Positions 10,168-19,632 of a stretch of DNA of 64,000 nt are shown piece after piece. This DNA is from Burkholderia ubonensis (GTDB lineage: Bacteria; Pseudomonadota; Gammaproteobacteria; Burkholderiales; Burkholderiaceae). Each line of letters starts with the position of its first letter. Position 1 is the stretch's first letter. Where the stretch lies: positions 496,001-560,000 of the forward strand of contig NZ_CADFEB010000004.1 of NCBI RefSeq assembly GCF_902833085.1. The letters are read 5' to 3'. Under the pieces are notes generated by a model. It saw nothing but the letters and a program-made list of their open reading frames with translations, had not been told where the DNA came from and did not search any database. Both the position numbers and the translations under genes were made by a program.

Positions 10168-10731
10168 TCACTCGTGTTCGTCTGAAAGGAAATCGAGCGC
10201 GAATGCGCGCAGGTCGTCGTGGACCTTCGTGCCGGGCGGCAGGTTGCCCGCGGCAAGCGTCTTCTTGCCCTTGCCGGTCAGCACGAGATGCGGCTGGAAG
10301 CCGAGCGCGACGCCGGCCTGCAGGTCGCGCAGCGAATCGCCGACCACCGGCGTATGGTCCGGATCGATCTCGAAACGGTCGGCGATCATCTGCATCATGC
10401 CGGGCTTCGGCTTGCGGCAGTCGCAGTGGTCTTCCGCCGTGTGCGGGCAGAAGAACACCGCGTCGATGCGCGCGCCGACCGCCGCCGCCGCGCGATGCAT
10501 CTTCAGATGCATCGCGTTGAGCGTCGCCATGTCGAACAGGCCGCGGCCGATGCCGGACTGGTTGGTCGCGACGACCACGCGATACCCCGCGTGGTTGAGC
10601 CGCGCGATCGCCTCGAGGCTGCCGGGCAGCGGGATCCACTCGTCGGGCGTCTTGACGAACGCATCCGAATCGACGTTGATCACGCCGTCCCGGTCGAGGA
10701 CGACGAGCTTCCTGGTGGGACTGGTCGGCAT
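10168..10731 (-). CDS. gmhB: D-glycero-beta-D-manno-heptose 1,7-bisphosphate 7-phosphatase
   Basis: HAD phosphatase of the ADP-heptose pathway for the LPS inner core. 187 residues; nucleophile motif LDRDGVIN, lysine/acid motif VVGDSLRDLQAG, and the GmhB-type zinc loop CPHTAEDHCDCRKPKPGM with the expected Cys/His ligands. Start at ATG 10731 leaves ten bases after the glyS stop; an upstream ATG at 10752 would overlap glyS. Confidence 0.92.
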   Translation of the reverse strand: MPTSPTRKLVVLDRDGVINVDSDAFVKTPDEWIPLPGSLEAIARLNHAGYRVVVATNQSGIGRGLFDMATLNAMHLKMHRAAAAVGARIDAVFFCPHTAEDHCDCRKPKPGMMQMIADRFEIDPDHTPVVGDSLRDLQAGVALGFQPHLVLTGKGKKTLAAGNLPPGTKVHDDLRAFALDFLSDEHE

Positions 10732-10741
10732 CGTGCAGCCC

Positions 10742-12841
10742 TTATGCGGCAAGCTTCGAGATGTCTGCGACGCAGTTCATCTGCTGGTGCAGCGCGGACA
10801 GCAGCGCGAGGCGGTTCGCACGCAGCGCGGGATCGTCGGCGTTGACCATCACGCCGTCGAAGAACGCGTCGACCGGCGCGCGCAGCGCGGCGAGCGCCGA
10901 CAGCGCGCCCGTGTACGCACGCGCCTCGAGCTGCGACTGCACGCGCGGCGTCACGGCCGCGAGCTGCTCGTGCAGCGCCTTCTCGGCCGCTTCGACGAAC
11001 AGCGTCGGCTGCACCGCGCCGTTCGCGCCGCTTTCCGACTTCTTCAGGATGTTCGAGATCCGCTTGTTCGCGGCGGCCAGCGCTTCGGCTTCCGCGAGGC
11101 GCGTGAATTCGCGCACCGCGTCGAGGCGCGCGACGATGTCGTCGAGGCGGGTCGGGTTCAGGCTCAGCACCGCGTCGACTTCGCCCGCCGTGTAGCCGCG
11201 CTCGCGCAGCAGGCCGCGCAGGCGGTCCATGAAGAACGCGAGGATCGCATCGGTCGATTCGGCGACGTCCGGCACGGTCGCGAAGCGCGCATGCGCGAGG
11301 CGCAGCAGCGACACGAGATCGAGCGGCAGCTGCTTCTCGAGCAGCAAGCGCAGCACGCCGAGCGCGTGGCGGCGCAGCGCGAACGGATCCTTCTCGCCGG
11401 TCGGCGCGAGGCCGATGCCCCAGATGCCGACGATCGTCTCGAGCTTGTCGGCGAGCGCGACCGCGGTCGACACGGGCGTCGTCGGCAGCGCGTCGCCGGA
11501 GAAGCGCGGCTGGTAGTGCTCGGTGCACGCGACAGCGACGTCGTCCGGCTCGCCGTCGTGGCGGGCGTAGTACGTGCCCATCGTGCCCTGCAGCTCGGGG
11601 AACTCGCCGACCATGTCGGTCAGCAGGTCGGCCTTCGCCAGTCGCGCGGCGCGCTTCGCATGCGCCGCGTCGGCGCCGATCGCCGGCGCGATTTCGCCGG
11701 CCAGCGCCTCGAGGCGCTCGACGCGCGCGAGCGTCGTGCCGAGCTTGTTGTGATAGACGACGTTCGCGAGCAGCGGCACGCGGTCGGCGAGCGTCTTCTT
11801 CTTGTCCTGCTCGAAGAAGAACTTCGCGTCGGCGAGGCGCGGGCGCACGACGCGCTCGTTGCCTTCGATGATCTCGCCCGGCGTCTTCGTCTCGATGTTC
11901 GACACGATCAGGAAGCGCGAGCGCAGCTTGCCGGCGATGTCGGTCAGCGCGAAATACTTCTGGTTGGTCTGCATCGTAAGGATCAGGCATTCCTGCGGCA
12001 CCTGCAGGAATTCGTCCTCGAAGCGGCACGGATAGACGACCGGCCATTCGACCAGCGACGTGACTTCGTCGAGCAGCGCTTCGGGCATCACGACCGTGTC
12101 GCCGTTCGCGTGTTCGTTCAGCTGCGTGCGGATCGTTTCGCGGCGATCGGCAAAGTGCGCGATCACGCGGCCCTTGTCGCGCAGCGTGTCGGCGTAGGCG
12201 TGCGCATGCTGGATCGCGACGAGGCCGTCGGACAGGAAGCGGTGGCCGAGCGTGGTGTCGCCGGCATCGATGCCGAACGCGGTGACGGGCACGATGCGAT
12301 CGTCGTGCAGCACCGTCAGCCGATGCACCGGGCGCACGAACTTCACGTCGGTGCCGTCCGGGCGCTGGTAGGTCATGAACTTCGGGATCGGCAGCTTCGC
12401 GAGCGTTTCGTCGAGCGCGGCCTGCAGGCCGTCGGCGAGCGTCGCGCCGGCAGCCGAATAGTTGACGAAGAACGCTTCGGCCTTGCCGTCCTGCGCGCGT
12501 TCGAGATCGGCGATCGACAGGTTCGGGTGGCCGAGCGCCGCGAGCTTCTTCGCGAGCGGGGCCGTCGGCTTGCCTTCGGCGTCGAGTGCGACCGACACGG
12601 GCAGGACCTTTTCGCGGACCTGTTTTTCAGGCGCGACGGCGCGCACGTTCTGCACGACGACGGCGAGGCGGCGCGGCGTGGCGTAGCGTTCGAACACGAG
12701 TTCGCCTTCGACGAGGTCGCGCGCCGAGAGGCGTTGCGCGAGACCTTCGGCGAATGCATCGCCGAGGCGCGCGAGGGCCTTCGGCGGCAGCTCTTCGGTC
12801 AGCAGTTCGACGAGCAGGGGGGCGGGATGATTGTGCGTCAT
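10742..12841 (-). CDS. glyS: Glycyl-tRNA synthetase beta subunit
   Basis: Provides tRNA(Gly) recognition in the alpha2beta2 bacterial glycyl-tRNA synthetase. 699 residues, family-typical. Begins [15 protein letters not shown], the diagnostic N-terminus, and contains [20 protein letters not shown] and the C-terminal anticodon-binding helical region ([19 protein letters not shown]). Starts 22 bases after glyQ, an obligate partner. Confidence 0.97.
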   Translation of the reverse strand: MTHNHPAPLLVELLTEELPPKALARLGDAFAEGLAQRLSARDLVEGELVFERYATPRRLAVVVQNVRAVAPEKQVREKVLPVSVALDAEGKPTAPLAKKLAALGHPNLSIADLERAQDGKAEAFFVNYSAAGATLADGLQAALDETLAKLPIPKFMTYQRPDGTDVKFVRPVHRLTVLHDDRIVPVTAFGIDAGDTTLGHRFLSDGLVAIQHAHAYADTLRDKGRVIAHFADRRETIRTQLNEHANGDTVVMPEALLDEVTSLVEWPVVYPCRFEDEFLQVPQECLILTMQTNQKYFALTDIAGKLRSRFLIVSNIETKTPGEIIEGNERVVRPRLADAKFFFEQDKKKTLADRVPLLANVVYHNKLGTTLARVERLEALAGEIAPAIGADAAHAKRAARLAKADLLTDMVGEFPELQGTMGTYYARHDGEPDDVAVACTEHYQPRFSGDALPTTPVSTAVALADKLETIVGIWGIGLAPTGEKDPFALRRHALGVLRLLLEKQLPLDLVSLLRLAHARFATVPDVAESTDAILAFFMDRLRGLLRERGYTAGEVDAVLSLNPTRLDDIVARLDAVREFTRLAEAEALAAANKRISNILKKSESGANGAVQPTLFVEAAEKALHEQLAAVTPRVQSQLEARAYTGALSALAALRAPVDAFFDGVMVNADDPALRANRLALLSALHQQMNCVADISKLAA

Positions 12842-12863
12842 GATGTGAAGAAATCTCGTCTCG

Positions 12864-13868
12864 TCAGTCCTGATCGATCTTGCGTTCGACCTTGAGCGGC
12901 GGCACCCATGCCGGCTGCGCGGCTTCCTGGGCGTCGGTGGTGAGGCCCGGCACGCCCGGCGGGTTGCCGAGCATCGGGAAGCCGAGCTTCTCGCGCGAGT
13001 CGTAGTAGGCCTGCGCGACGAGGCGCGACAGTGCGCGGATGCGGCCGATGTACGCCGCGCGCTCGGTCACCGAGATCGCGCCGCGCGCATCGAGCAGGTT
13101 GAACGTGTGGCCGGCCTTCAGCACGAGTTCGTACGCGGGCAGCGCGAGCTGCGCGTCGATCATCTTCTTCGCTTCCGCTTCGTAGCTGTTGAAGAAGGTG
13201 AACAGCAGGTCGACGTTCGCGTGCTCGAAGTTGTAGGTCGACTGCTCGACCTCGTTCTGGTGGTAGACGTCGCCGTACGACAGGCGGCGCAGTTCGGGGC
13301 CGTTCGGGCCTTGCTCTTCCCATTCGGTCCATACGAGGTCGTACACGTTCTCGACCTTCTGCAGGTACATCGCGAGGCGCTCGAGGCCGTACGTGATCTC
13401 GCCGAGCACCGGCTTGCATTCGAGGCCGCCGACTTCCTGGAAATACGTGAACTGCGTGACTTCCATCCCGTTCAGCCACACTTCCCAGCCGAGGCCCCAC
13501 GCGCCGAGCGTCGGGTTCTCCCAGTCGTCCTCGACGAAGCGCACGTCGTTCTGCTTCAGGTCGAAGCCGAGCGCTTCGAGCGAGCCGAGGTACAGGTCGA
13601 GGATGTTTTCCGGCGCCGGCTTGAGCACGACCTGGTACTGGTAGTAGTGCTGCAGGCGGTTCGGGTTCTCGCCGTAGCGGCCGTCCTTCGGGCGGCGCGA
13701 CGGCTGCACGTACGCGGCGCGCCACGGCTCGGGGCCGACCGCGCGCAGGAACGTGTGGACATGCGACGTGCCCGCGCCGACTTCCATGTCGATGGGCTGG
13801 AGCAGAGCGCAACCCTGCTTGTCCCAGTAGGACTGCAGGGTCAGGATGATTTGCTGAAACGTAAGCAT
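12864..13868 (-). CDS. glyQ: Glycyl-tRNA synthetase alpha subunit
   Basis: Catalytic class II synthetase subunit forming glycyl-adenylate. 334 residues with the invariant [18 protein letters not shown] start, [19 protein letters not shown], and [14 protein letters not shown] segments. It is slightly longer than the E. coli protein, with a short C-terminal tail ([14 protein letters not shown]). First gene of the minus-strand run that continues glyS-gmhB-plsC. Confidence 0.97.
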   Translation of the reverse strand: MLTFQQIILTLQSYWDKQGCALLQPIDMEVGAGTSHVHTFLRAVGPEPWRAAYVQPSRRPKDGRYGENPNRLQHYYQYQVVLKPAPENILDLYLGSLEALGFDLKQNDVRFVEDDWENPTLGAWGLGWEVWLNGMEVTQFTYFQEVGGLECKPVLGEITYGLERLAMYLQKVENVYDLVWTEWEEQGPNGPELRRLSYGDVYHQNEVEQSTYNFEHANVDLLFTFFNSYEAEAKKMIDAQLALPAYELVLKAGHTFNLLDARGAISVTERAAYIGRIRALSRLVAQAYYDSREKLGFPMLGNPPGVPGLTTDAQEAAQPAWVPPLKVERKIDQD

Positions 13869-14177
13869 GAAGAGCCTTCGTGGCGCTGGCGCTCCGTTGC
13901 GGGCGGCGTCCCGGGCGGGAACCCGGGGGCGGCTCGCGCGGCGGCGCGGCTTGTTAGTGTGCTGAAACGCGCAATTTTACCGGATCGGCGAGGCGATGCG
14001 GCCGGAACGGCGACGAGGGGGGCGCCGAGGCCCGGACGGCGGCCCGGCGCGCGTCGCGTCGGCCGGATCGCGCGGGTGCGTCGGCTGGCGTCCCGGCGCC
14101 GCGCGCGGACGTTAAGATGCGCGTATTCCGCGTCGCGCGGCCGAAGGGCGGCCGCGCAGCTCACCGTATCCGATCGC
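13869..14177. other. Divergent intergenic region, glyQ / TPR gene
   Basis: 309 bases with no supported gene. It must hold the glyQ promoter on the minus strand and the start region of the plus-strand TPR gene. G-and-C-rich and short on clear -10/-35 elements; one AT-richer patch near 13960-13980 is the likeliest place for the glyQ promoter. Confidence 0.4.
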
Positions 14178-15800
14178 ATGGACGACTCGACCGATTTCCT
14201 CATTCCGCTGCTGCCGCCGTTCACCGCGCTGCTCGGGCGGGCCGCCGACGCGCAGGCGCGCGGCGACCGCGCCGCGCACGATCTCTGGCTTGCCGCTGCC
14301 GCCCACCTGCACGGGGCCGACCCGGCTTCGCTCGCGAGCCTCACCGCGGCGCTCGTCGCGCGGCAGCGCACGGCGGACGCGATCGCGCTGGCCGACCTGG
14401 GCGCGCGTCTGCATCCGAATGCGGCCGCCCGCTTCAATCTCGGCTACGCGCTGCAGATGGCCGGCCGCCACGCCGAGGCGGTCGCGCCTTACCGCGCGGC
14501 ACTCGCGACCGAGCCCGACCTGCCGTCGCTGCGCAACAACCTCGCGATCGCGCTGCGGCTGTCGGGCGGCGATCGCGCGGAGGAGGCCGCGCTGCTCGAG
14601 GAGGCGGTGACTTTCGATCCGCACGACGTGCAGGCCTGGATCAACCTCGTCACCGTGCGTCTCGCCGCGCAGGACCTGACGGGGGCGCTCGCGTGCGCGG
14701 AGCGGCTCGTCGTGCTCGCGCCGGACAACGCGCTCGCGATGAACAACGTCGCGATGGCGATGAAGGAAGCGCAGCGCTGGGACGACGCCGAGCGCCATGC
14801 CGCGCGCGCGTGCGAGCTCGCGCCGGGCGACGCGTCGCACCGCTTCAATCTCGCGATCGTCCATCTCGTGCGCGGCGATTACGCGGCGGGCTGGCGCGAG
14901 CACGAAGCGCGCTGGGACGGCTCCGGCGAATTGCGCGGCCGCCTGCCGGCGCTGCCCGGGCCACGCTGGCGGGGCGAGCCGCTCGCCGGCAAGACGCTGC
15001 TCGTGTGGGGCGAGCAGGGGATGGGCGACGTGCTGCAGTTCTGCCGTTTCATCGCGCCGCTTGCCGAGCGCGTGCATCGCGAAGGCGGGCGGCTGGCATG
15101 GAACACGTTTCCGCAGATGGGCGCGCTGATGCAGCGCAGCCTCGGCGCGCATGCGGACGTGTTCGGCGCGGGCGGCGGCGTCGACGCGCTGCCGCCGTTC
15201 GACTACGAGGTGCCGCTGATCAGCCTGCCGCTGATGCTCGGCACGGGCGACGCGACGCTGGCGGCGTCGGTGCCGTACCTGCGGGCCGACGCGCGCGCAC
15301 GCGATGCGTGGCGCGCGCGCCTCGCGGGTGAAACACGGCCGAAGGTGGGGCTCGTGTGGACCGGCAGCGCGGGGCACCAGCGCAATCCGTTCCGAAGGGT
15401 CGGGATCGAGCGCTACGTGGACGCATTGCGCGGGATCGACGGCGTCGCGTTCTATTCGCTGCAGCCGGGCGCGGCGGCCGACTGCGCCGCCGCGCGCGCG
15501 GCCGGTCTGCCGATCGCCGATCACACTGCCGAGCTGCAGAGCTTCGACGACACGGCCGCATTCATCGGCGCGCTGGATCTCGTCATTACCGTGTGTACGT
15601 CGGTCGCACATCTGGCCGGCGCGCTCGGCGCGCCGACCTGGGTGCTGCTCGACGTGAATCCGCACTGGCCGTGGCTGCTCGAGCGGCGCGACAGCCCGTG
15701 GTATCCGAGCGCGACGCTGTACCGGCAGCCGGCGTTCGGGCAGTGGGAGCCGGTGATGGAAGAGGTTGCAGCGGATTTGCGGCGTCTGGCCGGTGGCTGA
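14178..15800 (+). CDS. TPR protein with C-terminal glycosyltransferase-like domain
   Basis: 540 residues from ATG 14178. The N-terminal half has consecutive tetratricopeptide-like repeats (for example AARFNLGYALQMAGRHAEAV, NVAMAMKEAQRWDDAERHA, and HRFNLAIVHLVRGDYAAGW). The C-terminal half has KTLLVWGEQGMGDVLQFCRF and GLVWTGSAGHQRNPFR, then LDLVITVCTSVAHLAGALG and PTWVLLDVNPHWPWLLER, the pattern of TPR proteins with a GT9/GT41-like glycosyltransferase fold. Substrate unknown. It sits against transcription between lnt and glyQ and converges on lnt through a long inverted repeat. Confidence 0.78.
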   Translation: MDDSTDFLIPLLPPFTALLGRAADAQARGDRAAHDLWLAAAAHLHGADPASLASLTAALVARQRTADAIALADLGARLHPNAAARFNLGYALQMAGRHAEAVAPYRAALATEPDLPSLRNNLAIALRLSGGDRAEEAALLEEAVTFDPHDVQAWINLVTVRLAAQDLTGALACAERLVVLAPDNALAMNNVAMAMKEAQRWDDAERHAARACELAPGDASHRFNLAIVHLVRGDYAAGWREHEARWDGSGELRGRLPALPGPRWRGEPLAGKTLLVWGEQGMGDVLQFCRFIAPLAERVHREGGRLAWNTFPQMGALMQRSLGAHADVFGAGGGVDALPPFDYEVPLISLPLMLGTGDATLAASVPYLRADARARDAWRARLAGETRPKVGLVWTGSAGHQRNPFRRVGIERYVDALRGIDGVAFYSLQPGAAADCAAARAAGLPIADHTAELQSFDDTAAFIGALDLVITVCTSVAHLAGALGAPTWVLLDVNPHWPWLLERRDSPWYPSATLYRQPAFGQWEPVMEEVAADLRRLAGG

Positions 15801-15823
15801 CGCGCGCAACCTGCCGTGACAGC

Positions 15824-15877
15824 CGGCGTGGCTGCCCGCCGCGTCATGCCTCTTCGTCGCGGCGGGCAGCCACGCCG
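15824..15877. terminator. Perfect 20-bp inverted repeat between convergent TPR gene and lnt
   Basis: Arms 15824-15843 and 15858-15877 are exact reverse complements around a 14-base loop that contains the lnt stop codon (15844-15846). The right arm therefore encodes the last residues of Lnt. The shape suits a bidirectional terminator or mRNA 3' end, but there is no T run on either side. Confidence 0.7.
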
Positions 15878-17535
15878 TTGCGCCGCCGCAGCCCCGGCCC
15901 GAACGTGAACCCGAACGCGAGCAGCACGAACGACACCGCGAGCACGGCGGCGTTGCCGCTCCGCACATAGGGCGTGAAGCCGCTCGTGCCTTCGATGCGC
16001 ACGTCGAGCGAGCCGATCGTGAACGGCTTGAGCTGGCCGAGCACGCGGCCGCGCGCGTCGATCGCGGCCGTCATGCCCGTGTTGGTCGCACGCAGCATCG
16101 GCCGGCCGGTCTCGAGCGCGCGCATTCGCGCGATCTGCAGGTGCTGGTCGAGCGCGATCGTGTCGCCGAACCACGCGAGGTTCGTCACGTTGACGAGCAC
16201 GCCGGGCGGCTGCGGGTTGTCGCGAATGGTGGCGGCGATCTCCTCGCCGAAGATGTCCTCGTAGCAGATGTCGGCCATCACCGGCTGGTTGCGCACGAGG
16301 AACGGCTTCTGCACCGGCGCGCCGCGCGCGAAATCGCCGAGCGGCATCTTCATCAGGTCGACGAACCAGCGGAAGCCCCACGGGATGAATTCGCCGAAGG
16401 GCACGAGGTGGTGCTTGTCGTAGTGATAGATGTCGCGCGAATTCGGCGTCACGCCGTACAGGCTGTTCGTGTAGTCGACGTAGCGCCCGTCGTCGGTGAC
16501 CGACGCGCCGACCGCGCCGAACAGCACCGCGGAGCCCGTGCTGTCGCTGAACGTGCGCACCGCGCGCGCGAACGGCTCGGGCAATTCCTGGATCATCACC
16601 GCGATCGCCGTCTCGGGCGTGACGATCAGGTCGGCGGGCTGGTCGGTGATCATTTGCGTGTACATCTTGATCGCCGCGTCGATGCCCGCCTGTTCGAACT
16701 TGATGTCCTGCTTCACGTTGCCCTGCAGCAGCCGGACCGTGAGCGGCGCGTTCGCGGGCACGGTCCACGTCGCCTGCGACAGCGCGACGCCGGCCGAGAC
16801 GAGCGCGAGCGCGACGCCGGCCGGCGCCGCGATGCGCACGCGCCGGTCGCCGCCGTTGCCCGCCTGCCGCGCGGGGGGCCGACGGGCGGCGGCGAGCGCC
16901 TGCACGGCCAGCGCGGCGAACAGCGCGAGCAGCCAGCCGATCCCGTACACGCCGACGATCGCCGCGAACCCCGCGAACGGGCCGTCGACCTGCGGATAGC
17001 CGCTCGCGAGCCACGGAAAGCCGGTGAAGACGGTGCCGCGCAGCCATTCGCCGAGCGCCCACGCGCTCGCGAACGCGAACGCGCCGTGCCAGGTCGGCGA
17101 GAACGGCCGCGGGTCCGGTTCGCGGCGGTGCCACGCGTGGCCCGCGCAGAACGACCACAGCCCGGCCGAGAACGCCGGATACAGCGACAGGAACAGCGTG
17201 AACAGCAACAGCGCGGCGCCGGCGAGCGGCGCGGCCATCTCGCCGTACACGTGCATGCTGATGAAGAGCCACCAGATGCCGGAGATGAAGTTGCCGAAGC
17301 CGAACGCGCCGCCCGTCAGCGCCGCGCTCTTCCAGCTCGCGGTGCGCGTGAGCTGCGCGAAAAACCAGACGAATACCAGGAGCTGCAGCCAGCCGCCGTG
17401 CGGGGTCGGCGCGAAGGTCAGCGTATTGGCCGCGCCGGCGAGCAGCGCGGCGGGGTAGTGCCAGCGCGGCAGCGTGCGGCCGGGCGCCGGCGCGAGGAGG
17501 CCGCCTGCCGGGCGGGACGGGATCGGATCGTCCAT
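15844..17535 (-). CDS. lnt: Apolipoprotein N-acyltransferase
   Basis: Inner-membrane enzyme that N-acylates the lipobox cysteine, the last step of lipoprotein maturation. 563 residues: several N-terminal membrane segments, then a periplasmic nitrilase-type (CN hydrolase) domain with the catalytic Glu-Lys-Cys set in VTPETAIAV (Glu), FGEFIPWG, and DICYEDIFG (Cys), closed by a last membrane helix. 63 bases after corC on the same strand; corC-lnt is a common pairing. Confidence 0.95.
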   Translation of the reverse strand: MDDPIPSRPAGGLLAPAPGRTLPRWHYPAALLAGAANTLTFAPTPHGGWLQLLVFVWFFAQLTRTASWKSAALTGGAFGFGNFISGIWWLFISMHVYGEMAAPLAGAALLLFTLFLSLYPAFSAGLWSFCAGHAWHRREPDPRPFSPTWHGAFAFASAWALGEWLRGTVFTGFPWLASGYPQVDGPFAGFAAIVGVYGIGWLLALFAALAVQALAAARRPPARQAGNGGDRRVRIAAPAGVALALVSAGVALSQATWTVPANAPLTVRLLQGNVKQDIKFEQAGIDAAIKMYTQMITDQPADLIVTPETAIAVMIQELPEPFARAVRTFSDSTGSAVLFGAVGASVTDDGRYVDYTNSLYGVTPNSRDIYHYDKHHLVPFGEFIPWGFRWFVDLMKMPLGDFARGAPVQKPFLVRNQPVMADICYEDIFGEEIAATIRDNPQPPGVLVNVTNLAWFGDTIALDQHLQIARMRALETGRPMLRATNTGMTAAIDARGRVLGQLKPFTIGSLDVRIEGTSGFTPYVRSGNAAVLAVSFVLLAFGFTFGPGLRRRNGVAARRDEEA

Positions 17536-17598
17536 GCGATTCGAGGGAGGGCGAAGCGGTTGGTGGAGACGCCGCGCGGGGCGCGGCGGTCAGGATGG

Positions 17599-18486
17599 TC
17601 AGTCTTCGTGCGACGTCTCGGCGCGGCGGCTCGCGAGCGGACTGCGGCGCACCAGCAGCACGTGGACCTGGCGCGCGTCGCCGCGCTGGATCTCGAACAC
17701 GAGGTTGCCGAGCTGCAGCTTCTCGCCGCGGTGCGGGACGCGCCCGAAATGGTGCGTGATCAGGCCGCCGATCGTATCGACTTCCTCGTCGGGGAAATCG
17801 GTGCCGAACGCCTCGTTGAACTGCTCGATTTCCGTCAGCGCGCGCACGCGGTAGCGGCCGTCCGGGCCGGCGATGATGTTGCCGGCTTCCTCGTCGAAAT
17901 CGTATTCGTCCTCGATGTCGCCGACGATCTGCTCGAGCACGTCCTCGATCGTGATCAGGCCCGCGACGCCGCCGTATTCGTCGACGACGATCGCGAGGTG
18001 GTTGCGGTTGACCCGGAAGTCGTGCAGCAGCACGTTCAGGCGCTTCGATTCCGGGATGAACACGACCGGACGCAGCATTCCGCGCACGTCGAATTCCTCT
18101 TCCGCGTAGAAGCGCAGCAGATCCTTCGCGAGCAGCACGCCGATCACGTTGTCGCGGTTCTCCTCGTAGACGGGGTAGCGCGAGTGGGCCTTTTCGAGGA
18201 CGAACGGGATGAAATCCTCGGGCTTGTCGGCGATGTTGATCGCGTCCATCTGCGCGCGCGGCACCATGATGTCGCGGGCGCACAGGTCGGACACCTGGAA
18301 CACGCCCTCGATCATCGACAGCGAATCGGCGTCGATCAGGTTGCGTTCGTGGGCGTCCTGGAGGATTTCGAGCAACTCGCCGCGGGATTCGGGCTCGGGC
18401 GAGATGAAGTCGGTCAGGCGCTCGAGCAGCGAGCGCTTTTCATGCGGTTTGTCGTTGGACTTTCGACTGGGATACGAATCGTTCAT
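17599..18486 (-). CDS. corC: CorC/HlyC-family CBS-domain protein
   Basis: Cytoplasmic CBS-pair protein; in enterobacteria it was linked to magnesium/cobalt efflux with CorA. 295 residues: N-terminal leader (residues 1-60), two CBS domains roughly at 65-190 (from DIMVPRAQMDAINI; then IVVDEYGGVAGLITIEDVLE), and a C-terminal CorC_HlyC domain with DTIGGLITHHFGRVPHRGE. No membrane segments, so it is the soluble type. Starts the corC-lnt pair. Confidence 0.92.
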   Translation of the reverse strand: MNDSYPSRKSNDKPHEKRSLLERLTDFISPEPESRGELLEILQDAHERNLIDADSLSMIEGVFQVSDLCARDIMVPRAQMDAINIADKPEDFIPFVLEKAHSRYPVYEENRDNVIGVLLAKDLLRFYAEEEFDVRGMLRPVVFIPESKRLNVLLHDFRVNRNHLAIVVDEYGGVAGLITIEDVLEQIVGDIEDEYDFDEEAGNIIAGPDGRYRVRALTEIEQFNEAFGTDFPDEEVDTIGGLITHHFGRVPHRGEKLQLGNLVFEIQRGDARQVHVLLVRRSPLASRRAETSHED

Positions 18487-18777
18487 GGTGGTGCGCCCGG
18501 TTCACGTCGGGGCGCGCTGTCACGGAAATGGCAAGGATACACCACGGGCAAGGCGCGACCGTGTCACCCAGGCCATTCGGCCGGGGCGGGCAGCCGCGCA
18601 AGCCCCGCTCGGGGACAGGCGGGCTCGGCGCCACGCCGTCCTGTCGTTTCCATCCTATCTCAGAAAGGCGCGGCGGGGCAGCGTCGGACGAAATTCCGGG
18701 CAGACCGGCCGGTCGGGTGTTTTTTTCGGTGACGGGTGGAGTGCGACGATTTGCCGCCGGGCGGCTGGCGACCGGGT

Positions 18778-18927
18778 TCAGAACCGCATGCCGGCCGAGC
18801 AGCCGCCGCCTGCCCCGCCGTTCGTCGCGGCGCCGCCGCAGCCGAATATGCCGCAGCCGGACAGCGCGACGCTCGCGACGACGATCAGTGCGACGGTTTT
18901 GCAGCGCGGCCAGCGGGGCGGGGTCAT
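18778..18927 (-). CDS. Small cysteine/glycine-rich lipoprotein
   Basis: 49 codons from ATG 18927 to TGA 18778-18780. The product has basic residues (RWPRCK), a hydrophobic core (VALIVVASVAL) and a lipobox LSGC, followed by GIFGC and a Gly/Ala-rich tail with one more cysteine. It is therefore a predicted lipoprotein of about 25 mature residues. Function unknown. It lies between chaC and corC-lnt, close to the gene whose product acylates lipoproteins, which may be coincidence. Confidence 0.6.
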   Translation of the reverse strand: MTPPRWPRCKTVALIVVASVALSGCGIFGCGGAATNGGAGGGCSAGMRF

Positions 18928-18984
18928 GGCGGGCGTCCTTCGAAGGTGAACGGGCGGTGAGGGCGAAGGCCGCCGTGCGGCGCG

Positions 18985-19617
18985 TCAGCGGCAGCGTGCC
19001 AGCAGTCCTTCCAGCGCGCGATCCGGGATGCCGCTCGCGCGCAGCGCGTCGACGGTCCGGCTCACGTAGTCGAGCGTCGTGCCGTAGCGCCCGGACGCGC
19101 AGTCGAACACTTCCTTCACGACGCGGTCCGGCAGCTTGCCGGTGTAGGTCGGTGCGTCGCGCCGCATCACGAACGCGAGCGCCATCACGCGTTCGCCGTT
19201 GCCGAGCGAGCACGGCAGCCACGCGGGCCGGTACGAGCCCATCGGCATCTCGCGTTTCCACAGCGTTTCGAGATGCGGCTGCGCGGTCGCGCCGGCGAGC
19301 CGGAACGCGATGCCGCTGCACGAGCCGCCGCGGTCGAGCGCCAGCACGAGGCCCGGGCGCTCCGGCGTGCCGCGGTTCACGCGCGACCACAGATAGAGGC
19401 CGCGGTGATAGCCGTGCACCTTGCCGCGCACGGCGTCGACGGTCGGCAGCCCGGGATTCCAGATCAGCGACCCATAGCCGAACAGCCACAGATCGTGCCG
19501 GCCGTCCCAGTCGCGCATCGTGTGCGCGAGCGACGCCGCGAGCTCGTCTTCCGTCAGCAGCCGTCCCTCGCCGATCGACGGCGGGTACGCGGGCGGGAGC
19601 GTGGCGGCGTTGCGCAT
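18985..19617 (-). CDS. ChaC-type gamma-glutamylcyclotransferase
   Basis: Glutathione-specific gamma-glutamylcyclotransferase releasing 5-oxoproline and Cys-Gly in the cytoplasm. 210 residues; the hallmark YGSLIW substrate loop (LWLFGYGSLIWNP) and the catalytic-Glu region ETLWKREMPMGSYRP are clear. Ends 57 bases before the small lipoprotein gene and starts 15 bases after ybeY, so it is likely co-transcribed with ybeY. Confidence 0.88.
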   Translation of the reverse strand: MRNAATLPPAYPPSIGEGRLLTEDELAASLAHTMRDWDGRHDLWLFGYGSLIWNPGLPTVDAVRGKVHGYHRGLYLWSRVNRGTPERPGLVLALDRGGSCSGIAFRLAGATAQPHLETLWKREMPMGSYRPAWLPCSLGNGERVMALAFVMRRDAPTYTGKLPDRVVKEVFDCASGRYGTTLDYVSRTVDALRASGIPDRALEGLLARCR

Positions 19618-19632
19618 CGGGGGTGGGGCGGC

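Noticed and set aside
10229..12895. Plus-strand open frame of nearly 890 codons over gmhB and glyS
   Set aside because: Antisense to an essential synthetase gene with clear motifs; no independent evidence.
16141..18732. Plus-strand open frame of about 860 codons across lnt and corC
   Set aside because: Shadow of two well-supported genes on the opposite strand; low-complexity Arg/Asp/Val translation.
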